6,959 nucleotides of DNA from Bacteroidota bacterium (GTDB lineage: Bacteria > Bacteroidota > Bacteroidia > NS11-12g > UBA955). The position numbers were made by a program, and so were the translations under genes. Below the pieces are notes generated by a model that was not told the DNA's origin, made no database searches, and saw only the letters and a list, made by a program, of their open reading frames with translations. The DNA lies in NCBI GenBank assembly GCA_008081305.1, contig VMCP01000145.1:1-6959 (forward strand), given 5' to 3'. This document shows, in pieces, positions 1 to 5,909 of the stretch; the stretch's first letter is position 1, and each line of letters starts with the position of its first letter.

Positions 1-542
1 ATATACAAGGTTTTATCCTCGCTTTTTGAAATGTACTTCGGCTTGTTTGAAGAAAAGGTTCCTGGCTCTATGATACCCCCACGTATGTCAAGGGCTTCCT
101 TATGAATTTCTTCCACTTTAATATCCGAGGATACAGGCTCAACAGTCGCAGTTTCTCTATCTGCGGGTATTTTCAATACTTGACCCACATTGATATTGTT
201 GTCAATAAGGCCATTGGCTTTTCTGATGTCTGCAACCTTCACATTATACTTCCGAGATAAACGGTAAAGCGTTTCACCCTTGGCCACTTCATGGGTTTGA
301 TAATATTTCCTAGAGTTCACCTTAAGTTCTTTTCGAACCTTGAGCTTCATCCCTGGTTTAATTACACCGATACCTGGATTGAGTTGCCTCAACTCGCTCA
401 CCGTCATTCCGTATGTTTTGGAAATACGATACAAGGTTTCACCCTTGGTTACCATATGTTCAACTTGCAACTTTTTATTATCAGGCTGAGCTTGAGCCGA
501 TAAGCTCAAACAAATCATCAGGGCAAGGATTAAGACACGCAT
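1..542 (-). CDS. Secreted protein with two LysM domains (3' end outside window)
   Basis: The minus-strand frame is open from an ATG at 542 to the window edge, giving 180 codons with no stop, so the C-terminus is missing. Residues 1-18 form a signal peptide (MRVLILALMICLSLSAQA), which implies export. Two LysM modules follow, at about residues 27-69 and 82-126. Each contains the hallmark KGETLYR and a later NPG/NGL turn and KPG/VGQ ending (GMKLKV, GQVLKIP). LysM modules bind N-acetylglucosamine-containing polymers, usually peptidoglycan, so a periplasmic or cell-wall-associated role is expected. Residues after about 128 are more polar and show no domain that I recognise. Bacteroidota proteins of this layout often continue into a longer C-terminal domain or further LysM repeats, but that part is not visible. 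The gene starts 39 bases after the ABC ATPase stop and has a promoter-like box in the gap. The LysM call is strong; the specific function is unknown. Confidence 0.9.
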   Translation of the reverse strand, partial: MRVLILALMICLSLSAQAQPDNKKLQVEHMVTKGETLYRISKTYGMTVSELRQLNPGIGVIKPGMKLKVRKELKVNSRKYYQTHEVAKGETLYRLSRKYNVKVADIRKANGLIDNNINVGQVLKIPADRETATVEPVSSDIKVEEIHKEALDIRGGIIEPGTFSSNKPKYISKSEDKTLY

Positions 543-556
543 ATTTCAAAAATAAC

Positions 557-564
557 CAAACTTA
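557..564 (-). promoter_or_regulatory. TAnnTTTG-type -7 box ahead of the LysM gene
   Basis: Read on the minus strand this is TAAGTTTG, an exact match to the Bacteroidota -7 consensus TAnnTTTG. It lies in the 39-base gap between the ABC ATPase stop and the LysM ATG, with its 3' end about 14 bases before the start codon. I do not see a convincing TTG-type -33 element at the usual distance upstream. The leader would also be only about 8-10 bases long. It is a plausible promoter but unproven. Confidence 0.4.
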
Positions 565-581
565 GATGCAAATAAAGGGTT

Positions 582-2060
582 TTAAATATTCATCCATTCT
601 TTCGGCAATTCACTTACCCTTCCTTTATCGAGATAAATCCATTTATCCGACACATGTTTAGCCACTTGTAAATCATGTGTGATGAACAAATACACCAAAC
701 CATTTTCATGTTGGAGCTTTTCAAGTGTTTCTAGAACCTGTTGCTGTACAATGGGATCCAAAGCAGCTACGGCCTCATCTAAAATCAACATATCGGGTTC
801 AGTGCACAGGGCTTTGGCGATGCACAAGCGCTGTCTTTGTCCCCCACTCATTTCGGTGGGTCGTTTGTTCCACAAGTGACCAGGAAAATCCACTCCTTCT
901 AGCCATCTATGCATTTTACTTTCTCTTTCACTATTATTTAGTGAAGGAAATCGAACCCTTAAAATCTCATCCATCGCCTGAATAGCGGTATGACGACGAT
1001 TCAAACTTGAAAATGGATCCTGAAAAACCATTTGAATACCGGTCGGAGGAACCTCGGAAATGGGTACCCCATTTATACTAATTGTACCCTCAGTAGGTCT
1101 TTCCAAAGCGACTAAAATTTTCGCTAAAGTAGATTTCCCAGAACCGGAAGTACCCACTATACCGAGTGTCTGACCTTTGGTTAAATTGATATTGATTCCT
1201 TGAAGAGCCCTGGTTTTATTAGGATAAACTTTACCGATATCTTTTACTTCAAGTTGAGGTTCTCCGTCTGGAATAAGGTCAACTTTGGGCAAAGGCAATG
1301 CCTTTAAAAGTTCAGCTACATAGGGGTGAGGTTCATGAATCACGTGTTGAACTGAACCGCTGTCGATGAGTTCCCCTTTCCTTAATACCGTGATGGTATC
1401 GGCATATTCCTGAACTACGTCTAACTCATGGGATACCCAAATAAGCGTAGAACCTAAATCCTTAACCAACTTAATAAGATCTTCTAATACTGTTTTTCTG
1501 GAGAAATAATCCAATGCAGTGGTTGGTTCATCTGCTAGAATAATGGGTGGATTGTGCAAGGTAGACATAGCTATCATCACTCGTTGGCGCTGGCCACCAC
1601 TCAATTGATGTGGATAAGAACCCCACACGCGATCTGCGATATCTTTTAGCCCGACTTGACCTAAACGATGAAAGATCGCTTGCTTAGATTCTGCTTTCGT
1701 TGATTTTTGATGTACAAACCATGCCTCCTCTAGTTGAGAACCACATCTCATTTGCGGATTAAGTGCACTCAAGGGTTCCTGAAAGATCATCCCAATTTCT
1801 TTTCCTCTAATGCTCAGCCATTTGTCTTGGGAACAATTCAATGGATTGAATTCCATATCAGCAGCTTTTACTAAAATATCTCCCTTCGCTTTTAAACTAG
1901 CAGGTAACAAACCCATAATAGTTTTTAGAAGCAAGGATTTACCACTACCGCTTTCTCCGATAATTGAGTGTATTTTTCCAGCTTTAGCATTCCAGTGGGG
2001 TAAACGCAGTAACTCTGCATTTGAAGTTTGAATTACAAAATTGTCAATGGTTATCCCCAT
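582..2060 (-). CDS. Fused dual ABC ATPase, oligopeptide/nickel importer type
   Basis: This 492-residue protein holds two complete ABC ATPase domains in one chain, like a DppD-DppF fusion (YejF/GsiA layout). It would hydrolyse ATP in the cytoplasm to drive an inner-membrane importer. Domain 1: Walker A GESGSGKS (35-42), Q-loop FQEPLSALNP (93-102), signature LSGGQ (153-157), Walker B ILADEP (174-179) and H-loop H211. The motif HEPHPYVAELLKALP (247-257 region) is the C-terminal extension typical of oligopeptide/dipeptide ATPases. Domain 2: Walker A GTSGSGKS (303-310), Q-loop FQDPFSSLN, signature MSGGQ (404-408), Walker B LILDE (425-429) followed by AVAALD, and H462. I chose the ATG at 2060; a TTG seven codons upstream extends the frame but lies next to the terminator's U-tract. 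Length is close to other dual ATPases (about 530). No permease or binding protein is adjacent in the window, so the substrate cannot be assigned. Confidence 0.93.
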   Translation of the reverse strand: MGITIDNFVIQTSNAELLRLPHWNAKAGKIHSIIGESGSGKSLLLKTIMGLLPASLKAKGDILVKAADMEFNPLNCSQDKWLSIRGKEIGMIFQEPLSALNPQMRCGSQLEEAWFVHQKSTKAESKQAIFHRLGQVGLKDIADRVWGSYPHQLSGGQRQRVMIAMSTLHNPPIILADEPTTALDYFSRKTVLEDLIKLVKDLGSTLIWVSHELDVVQEYADTITVLRKGELIDSGSVQHVIHEPHPYVAELLKALPLPKVDLIPDGEPQLEVKDIGKVYPNKTRALQGININLTKGQTLGIVGTSGSGKSTLAKILVALERPTEGTISINGVPISEVPPTGIQMVFQDPFSSLNRRHTAIQAMDEILRVRFPSLNNSERESKMHRWLEGVDFPGHLWNKRPTEMSGGQRQRLCIAKALCTEPDMLILDEAVAALDPIVQQQVLETLEKLQHENGLVYLFITHDLQVAKHVSDKWIYLDKGRVSELPKEWMNI

Positions 2061-2087
2061 GAGTACTGCTAATGACTGCAATATAAA

Positions 2088-2112
2088 AAAAGCCGCTGTG
2101 AAAGCGGCTTTT
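2088..2112 (-). terminator. Intrinsic terminator of the exbB-exbD-exbD-tonB operon
   Basis: A perfect 9-bp stem (AAAAGCCGC / GCGGCTTTT) encloses a 7-base loop. On the minus strand the stem is followed by a run of seven U (through 2085), so it is a strong Rho-independent terminator. It sits 21 bases after the tonB stop and just before the ABC ATPase start, which separates the two transcription units. The plus-strand reading has only TTTTCTT after the stem and would be weaker. Confidence 0.9.
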
Positions 2113-2133
2113 CTTAATGTATAAACTAAATGT

Positions 2134-2970
2134 TTATTCTACTGATAATCGTATAGGAATCTCTCGCCATGAGTTAACGAATCTTCCTTTATTTTGACCT
2201 GGAATCCAACGTGGTGAACGTCTCAACACACGAATGGCCTCCTGCGTAAACTCAGGGCAACTTTTGGTTTCTTCGATTGCTGATACACGGGAGATTCTTC
2301 CACCTTGGTCTACCACAAAACGAAGCACCACTGATCCGTTAATCCCCTCGTCTTGACAACGCACAGGATATTGGAATTCTGTTGCTACATAATCACGGAA
2401 CGCACCTTCTCCACCAGGGAAACCTGCCTTCACCGCTACATTCGCTACTGGACCGTCGTCCCCACCACCTGTTATAGGACCTGAATTCTCGCCACCTAAA
2501 TCTGGGGCTGTGGGATCCGTAATTCCCTCAATATCCTTCACACCTGTATTGGTTACAATATCCGGTGGATTGATAGGGGCATCTTCCTCAGCATCGGGGT
2601 TAATTTTTGGAGCAACGTATGCCTGAGTTGCCACTGGTTCTGGCTCCTTTAGTTTTGGTGGCTCTTTTGGCTTTTCTTCCTCCTCCTCAATGGGTGAATC
2701 AATATCATCCAAATTGGTAACAATTTTTATCTTCTTACGCTCTTTTACCTCTGGTCCGCTCAACATTGAAACAATCTTAGGAGAGGAAGCCAAAAGGATA
2801 GCAAAACCACAAGCGAGTAGTGTTGCGTAAGTTTGGGATTTTCTAAAAAGCAGACGAATCTGGTATGCACCGTAATCCTTGAATCGATCTTTGAAGACCA
2901 TATCCAAACGGGTTTGTGCTTCTGGAAGGTCCCATCTGTTCTGAAATTTCTCAAAAATATTCTCTTCCAT
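2134..2970 (-). CDS. tonB: TonB family energy transducer
   Basis: This 278-residue protein is anchored in the inner membrane and spans the periplasm to pass proton-motive energy from ExbB/ExbD to outer-membrane TonB-dependent receptors. Residues 1-44 form a cytoplasmic N-terminus with the FKDYGAYQIR segment common in Bacteroidota TonB proteins. One membrane helix covers about 46-65. A charged Glu/Pro/Lys linker follows (about 93-115, with EEEEEKPKEPPK), then a Gly/Asp/Pro-rich stretch to about 185. The TonB C-terminal domain spans about 188-277, with YP at 201-202, NGSVVLRFVV, a conserved EAIRVLRRSPRW helix-strand and a final IPIRLSV strand. C205 and C238 in this domain could form a disulfide. 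The gene starts 4 bases after the second exbD stop and is followed by the operon terminator. The family call is firm; the receptors it serves are not in the window. Confidence 0.95.
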   Translation of the reverse strand: MEENIFEKFQNRWDLPEAQTRLDMVFKDRFKDYGAYQIRLLFRKSQTYATLLACGFAILLASSPKIVSMLSGPEVKERKKIKIVTNLDDIDSPIEEEEEKPKEPPKLKEPEPVATQAYVAPKINPDAEEDAPINPPDIVTNTGVKDIEGITDPTAPDLGGENSGPITGGGDDGPVANVAVKAGFPGGEGAFRDYVATEFQYPVRCQDEGINGSVVLRFVVDQGGRISRVSAIEETKSCPEFTQEAIRVLRRSPRWIPGQNKGRFVNSWREIPIRLSVE

Positions 2971-2974
2971 ACCT

Positions 2975-3604
2975 CTATTCGTTTTCTAGATTTTTAATAA
3001 GCTCTTCCTCCATAGGATCAAGCCCTTCGTCAACCACGAAATACTTAGCAACCTGAGTTATTAAGAATTCATCTACTACGTCAATGACATTCTCGTACGT
3101 CGCGTCTTTACTGTGCTTAACTAAGACTACCAATTTCGATGCGATTTGGGCTTCCTTAGCTTCGCGTTCCACACGGTTCTTCGTTGCCGTATCGTTTTCG
3201 TTTGCTTTACCCAACTCGATTTGGAGCTTCTTTAATTTATCAATTAAAGGTGCATTACGTTCAACTAAAATAGATCTCAGACCTTTTTTTGTATAGTCGG
3301 TACGGATCATTTCAGTCTCCTTATTTAAAGCACCATTGTAATAATATATTTGGTCGTTTTCGGTGAGCAAGATGGTTAAACCGTTCTTTACCTCTGGTGG
3401 TTTAACGTTAGGGTTATCCTTCTCCAATTTCTCAGGAAAGATCATCCTCAAAACCTTTGGTTTAGAGAATGTAGAGGTAAGTACGAAAAACGTTAGAAGC
3501 AAAAAAGCAAGATCCACCAGTGGAGTCATATCCACCTGGGTACTTTGTTTTTTCGCCCGTTTTTTACCATTACCTTGGCCGCCTGACTCTTGTATTTGTG
3601 CCAT
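2975..3604 (-). CDS. exbD: ExbD/TolR family biopolymer transporter, second copy
   Basis: This 209-residue single-pass inner-membrane protein would form the proton path and stator of the ExbB-ExbD-TonB motor. It has a basic N-terminal tail (KKRAKKQ, 14-20) followed by DMTPLVDLAFLLLTFF, with the membrane helix at about 29-47. D31 is the conserved proton-carrying aspartate. The periplasmic part is longer than in classical ExbD (about 140 residues): between the first strand region (VKNGLTILL, about 72-80) and the C-terminal ExbD/TolR element (KLVVLVKHSKDATYENVIDVVDEF, starting at 157) there is an insert of about 70 residues, much of it charged and probably helical (about 120-155). The start is ATG at 3604, 12 bases after the previous exbD stop. 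Sequence differs widely from its neighbour apart from the MTPxVDLAFLL core, so this is an old paralogue pair rather than a recent duplication. Confidence 0.93.
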   Translation of the reverse strand: MAQIQESGGQGNGKKRAKKQSTQVDMTPLVDLAFLLLTFFVLTSTFSKPKVLRMIFPEKLEKDNPNVKPPEVKNGLTILLTENDQIYYYNGALNKETEMIRTDYTKKGLRSILVERNAPLIDKLKKLQIELGKANENDTATKNRVEREAKEAQIASKLVVLVKHSKDATYENVIDVVDEFLITQVAKYFVVDEGLDPMEEELIKNLENE

Positions 3605-3616
3605 ATCTTTCTACTT

Positions 3617-4294
3617 TTATTCTGGGGCGCTTTCTAGTCCCGTTATCATTTGGAATTCTTTTACCTTGGCTTCACGCAACACATTTATAATGTCCTGGAT
3701 TCGGTCGTATTTAGCATCACTCGCAGCTTTTATTGCGAATTGAATGTAATTTGATTTATCAAACTCCATATTGCGCAAGCGAGCTTCCTCTTCACGACGT
3801 TTATAATCGTTGTGAGCCTCAATTTTGGTAAAGTATGCCCAGTAATACAACTCGCAGTTTTTAATCTTTGCTGCAGCGGTATCGTAGGGAACACCTCTCA
3901 TTTCGTATGACGTTCTCTCTGTTGATTCGAGTTCCATAAACTGTGGAATTTCTGCGACGCGCAATCCAACAGGACCAACCCCACCAAATTGCTTAATGTC
4001 TTCCGCAGTCATACCAGGACTTTTGAATTCCTTCATCATCTGCTTCAAAACGGTTGTTTTTACCACAGGATTGGTGATTTCTACAAAAGCTCGGCCCTCT
4101 TTATCAATCATGATCAAGAACACCTGTTTAGGAATTTGAACTTCCGTTGTTGAAGACGGAGGATCTAAAATCACCGGTTCAGGAGCTCTAAAACTTGAAG
4201 TCAACATAAAGAACGTTACCAATAGAAACGCCAAATCCACCATTGGAGTCATATCCAATGCAGGAGTCGAGCGTGGCATTTTAACTTTTGGCAT
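3617..4294 (-). CDS. exbD: ExbD/TolR family biopolymer transporter, first copy
   Basis: This 225-residue protein begins MPKVKMPRSTPALD and runs straight into MTPMVDLAFLLVTFFML, the ExbD membrane helix (about 18-36). D20 is the conserved aspartate that carries protons. Residues 54-72 look like the first periplasmic strands. A recognisable ExbD C-terminal element, FAIKAASDAKYDRIQDIINVLREA, starts near 186. Between them lies an insert of about 90 residues, including a Gly-rich stretch (GGVGPVG, 104-110) and a Tyr- and Arg/Glu-rich stretch (about 139-172). Classical ExbD is about 140 residues, so this copy is markedly extended, as is common for Bacteroidota ExbD. It lies 48 bases downstream of exbB, with a repeat/hairpin in the gap, and 12 bases upstream of the second exbD. 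The two ExbD proteins could form a heterodimer in one motor; that is inference from gene order. Confidence 0.93.
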   Translation of the reverse strand: MPKVKMPRSTPALDMTPMVDLAFLLVTFFMLTSSFRAPEPVILDPPSSTTEVQIPKQVFLIMIDKEGRAFVEITNPVVKTTVLKQMMKEFKSPGMTAEDIKQFGGVGPVGLRVAEIPQFMELESTERTSYEMRGVPYDTAAAKIKNCELYYWAYFTKIEAHNDYKRREEEARLRNMEFDKSNYIQFAIKAASDAKYDRIQDIINVLREAKVKEFQMITGLESAPE

Positions 4295-4304
4295 AGTTCT
4301 TTTT

Positions 4305-4338
4305 CGTTTATATACGTTTAACGTTTAAAAGGTAAACG
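4305..4338 (-). repeat. CGTTTA repeats and small hairpin between exbB and exbD
   Basis: The plus strand carries CGTTTA three times (4305-4310, 4315-4320, 4322-4327) and its inverse TAAACG once (4333-4338). The third copy and the inverse copy form a 6-bp stem around AAAGG. The region fills most of the 48-base gap between the exbB stop and the first exbD start. There is no U-run strong enough to call a terminator. It could influence processing or translation of exbD, or could be chance in AT-rich DNA. Confidence 0.5.
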
Positions 4339-4342
4339 AATT

Positions 4343-5179
4343 TTATTCGTGAGTTGCTTGGAAGTTAGAAATGATAGAGTATCCTGCCTCATCCATTGAG
4401 TGAGTCATACCATCAATTCTGTTAGAGAAATAGTTGTAAGCAATGATTGCCAATGCAGATGCGATGATACCAAAGGCCGTATTAATCAAAGCCTCAGAAA
4501 TACCCGTTGCAAGAGCCGCCGTATCAGGAGCACCAGCGTTCGCTAAAGCCGCGAAAGCCTTGATCATTCCGAATACCGTACCAATCAATCCTACCAATGT
4601 ACCAATAGATGCACAAGTGGAAATCACCACGAGGTTACGTGACAGCATAGGTAATTCAAGACTAGTAGCCTCTTCTAATTCCTTTTCAATTGCCACTTTC
4701 TTCTCATCGCGGGATAACTTATCGTTTGACTTCACAGAGATATAGCGGGTTAATCCACTTTTTACCACTGCAGCTAAAGAACCTTGTTGCTTATCGCAAG
4801 CAGCAATAGCGCCATCTAAATTATCCTTAGCAAGTAAACTTCTCATGTTTTGTACAAATTGATTTCCATCACCTTTTCCGGAAGCTGATTTTAACGTAAT
4901 TAAACGCTCTATACTCACAATGATTACTGTGATATTTACCGCAAATAAAAGAGGCACAATAACACCACCACGGTGAATGATACCCAACATATTCTTTGGA
5001 TGTCCTTTTTCAACGATGTCTTCTGGTCTCAAACCAGCACCCTCAAAGTTTGAAGGGTCTCCCATGATGAAGGTGTAAATTACGATACCTGTCAGTAGTG
5101 CAACGATGATAGATGCACCTGCGAAGTAAGATAAAAACAAATTTTTACCTGAATTCTTGCTCTGTTTTTGGTTACTCAT
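4343..5179 (-). CDS. exbB: MotA/TolQ/ExbB proton channel family protein
   Basis: This 278-residue polytopic inner-membrane protein would form the pentameric scaffold of the ExbB-ExbD proton channel that energises TonB. Four hydrophobic segments are visible at about 15-38, 70-92, 183-210 and 226-250; classical ExbB has three, and the extra N-terminal helix is usual in Bacteroidota. Conserved channel motifs are present: GTLVGLIGTVFGMIKAF (193-209) and ATGISEALINTAFGI (224-238), with polar T201 and T234 in the last two helices. A cytoplasmic helical loop (about 93-180) separates helices 2 and 3. I chose ATG at 5179; the frame can be extended nine codons to a TTG, but the ATG matches the expected short polar N-terminus (MSNQKQSKN). 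It is the first gene of the exbB-exbD-exbD-tonB operon. It follows a gene-free stretch of about 270 bases that probably holds the promoter. Confidence 0.95.
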   Translation of the reverse strand: MSNQKQSKNSGKNLFLSYFAGASIIVALLTGIVIYTFIMGDPSNFEGAGLRPEDIVEKGHPKNMLGIIHRGGVIVPLLFAVNITVIIVSIERLITLKSASGKGDGNQFVQNMRSLLAKDNLDGAIAACDKQQGSLAAVVKSGLTRYISVKSNDKLSRDEKKVAIEKELEEATSLELPMLSRNLVVISTCASIGTLVGLIGTVFGMIKAFAALANAGAPDTAALATGISEALINTAFGIIASALAIIAYNYFSNRIDGMTHSMDEAGYSIISNFQATHE

Positions 5180-5450
5180 TTTATCAGTAGTTTTTAAATG
5201 CTGCAATATTAAAGGTGAGCCGCTGATTAAACAAGCCCTATGCCTCTATAGTAAAAGGAATAGTCATTTGAAAATATTCAACAAAACCTAAAAAAGGTCA
5301 TTTAAAAACCATGAACAGAGGCTACAAGCAGCCGCGAATACAATGATTTCAGAAACAGCAAGGTGTAAAGCGCTAATATTGCGATTCGTGGTCTAATTCT
5401 TATCGAATAATTCTTAACAATGATTTAACATTGGGTTAAGACGCATCAAA
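5180..5450. other. Intergenic region between the sigma operon and exbB; likely holds the exbB promoter
   Basis: No coding frame of note occurs on either strand here. Next to the sigma operon is an AT-rich imperfect palindrome (5413-5440). A weak promoter-like box, TAGGTTTTG on the minus strand (5282-5290), resembles TAnnTTTG with one extra T and would give an exbB leader of about 100 bases; I give it low confidence. A short element CTGCAATAT (5201-5209) recurs upstream of the ABC ATPase. I see no tRNA, riboswitch or known small RNA. Confidence 0.5.
5413..5440 (-). terminator. Candidate AT-rich hairpin terminator of the sigma-factor operon
   Basis: An imperfect inverted repeat pairs CTTAAC+AATG with CATT+GTTAAG around ATTTAA, giving 10 base pairs with a 2-base GG bulge. 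It begins 10 bases after the stop of the Spy-like gene, where a terminator is expected. The following minus-strand sequence (AATTATTC) is only a weak U-tract and the stem is AT-rich, so termination may be leaky. A protein-binding palindrome is the alternative. Confidence 0.4.
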
Positions 5451-5909
5451 TTACTTTTTCTTGATATCCAGAGCAGTTGCCTTGGTCACTATTTGCTTTT
5501 CGATTAACGGTCTCTTTTCCCTCAAGATTAAGGTTTTTTTGGTACCAATCACCGCACTAATTTCTTTTGAGTATTTTGCAAACAAATCCAACTCCGTTTG
5601 TTGGAGTGATATCACATCGTTCAGGAATTTAGTTGCTTTTTTCTCTGAATATGAATTTATATCGATAGGGAACCACGTCTTCCTGAATCGCTTTTTACTT
5701 TTGCTCAATTTGAGCTGGTATTCCTTGTAAAGGGGCCAAAACTTCGACCACTCCTCTTCATTCAACCTAAGCTCTTTCTTATAAAGGTCCTTTTGGAAAT
5801 CATTTAACTCATCATATTTGGCTTTTTCTTTTTGGGATACACGTGTTTGTGCATGGACTGTTGAGCCTAAAAATAGAGTCAGAACAAAAAGAAAAGCCAA
5901 CTTCCTCAT
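5451..5909 (-). CDS. Periplasmic Spy/CpxP-like protein ('sensor of ECF-type sigma factor' type)
   Basis: This 152-residue protein has a clear signal peptide (MRKLAFLFVLTLFLGSTVHA, cleavage expected before Q21) and a mature part that is basic and almost wholly helical. It carries the pattern LRLNEEEWSKFWPLYKEYQ around residues 47-65, in which a helix start is followed by W/F-WPLY-EY; this matches the Bacteroidota family annotated as sensor of ECF-type sigma factor, related in design to Spy/CpxP LTxxQ proteins. Members are periplasmic and are found in operons with an ECF sigma factor and a membrane protein, as here. The ATG overlaps the upstream stop codon (ATGA), so translation is probably coupled. 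It may act as a chaperone-like sensor that modulates the membrane partner; that step is inference. It is the last gene of its operon and a hairpin follows. Confidence 0.8.
   Translation of the reverse strand: MRKLAFLFVLTLFLGSTVHAQTRVSQKEKAKYDELNDFQKDLYKKELRLNEEEWSKFWPLYKEYQLKLSKSKKRFRKTWFPIDINSYSEKKATKFLNDVISLQQTELDLFAKYSKEISAVIGTKKTLILREKRPLIEKQIVTKATALDIKKK

Noticed and set aside
291..503. Plus-strand open frame of 70 codons opposite the LysM gene
   Set aside because: It lies inside the LysM domain coding region on the other strand, has no recognisable domain, and the minus-strand translation is a clear LysM protein.
679..2031. Three plus-strand open frames of 66-86 codons opposite the ABC ATPase
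   Set aside because: They are antisense to conserved Walker and signature motifs and give Cys/Ser-rich, meaningless translations; shadows of the real gene.
2061..2081. Upstream TTG start for the ABC ATPase, seven codons before the ATG
   Set aside because: It lies right after the terminator U-tract, and the ATG at 2060 gives the expected ABC N-terminus.
2760..2954. Minus-strand 64-codon frame inside tonB
   Set aside because: It is the same strand in a different frame of the TonB N-terminus, with no start signal or domain.
3084..4745. Plus-strand frames of 70, 126 and 100 codons opposite the exbD and exbB genes
   Set aside because: Hydrophobic-looking translations arise from the antisense of membrane-protein codons; one spans the gap between two real genes and none shows a family motif.
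5180..5206. Upstream TTG start for exbB, nine codons before the ATG
   Set aside because: The ATG at 5179 gives a standard short polar N-terminus before the first helix; no support for the extension.
5311..5346. Eleven-codon plus-strand open frame in the intergenic region
   Set aside because: No ribosome-binding site, too short, and no resemblance to a leader peptide.
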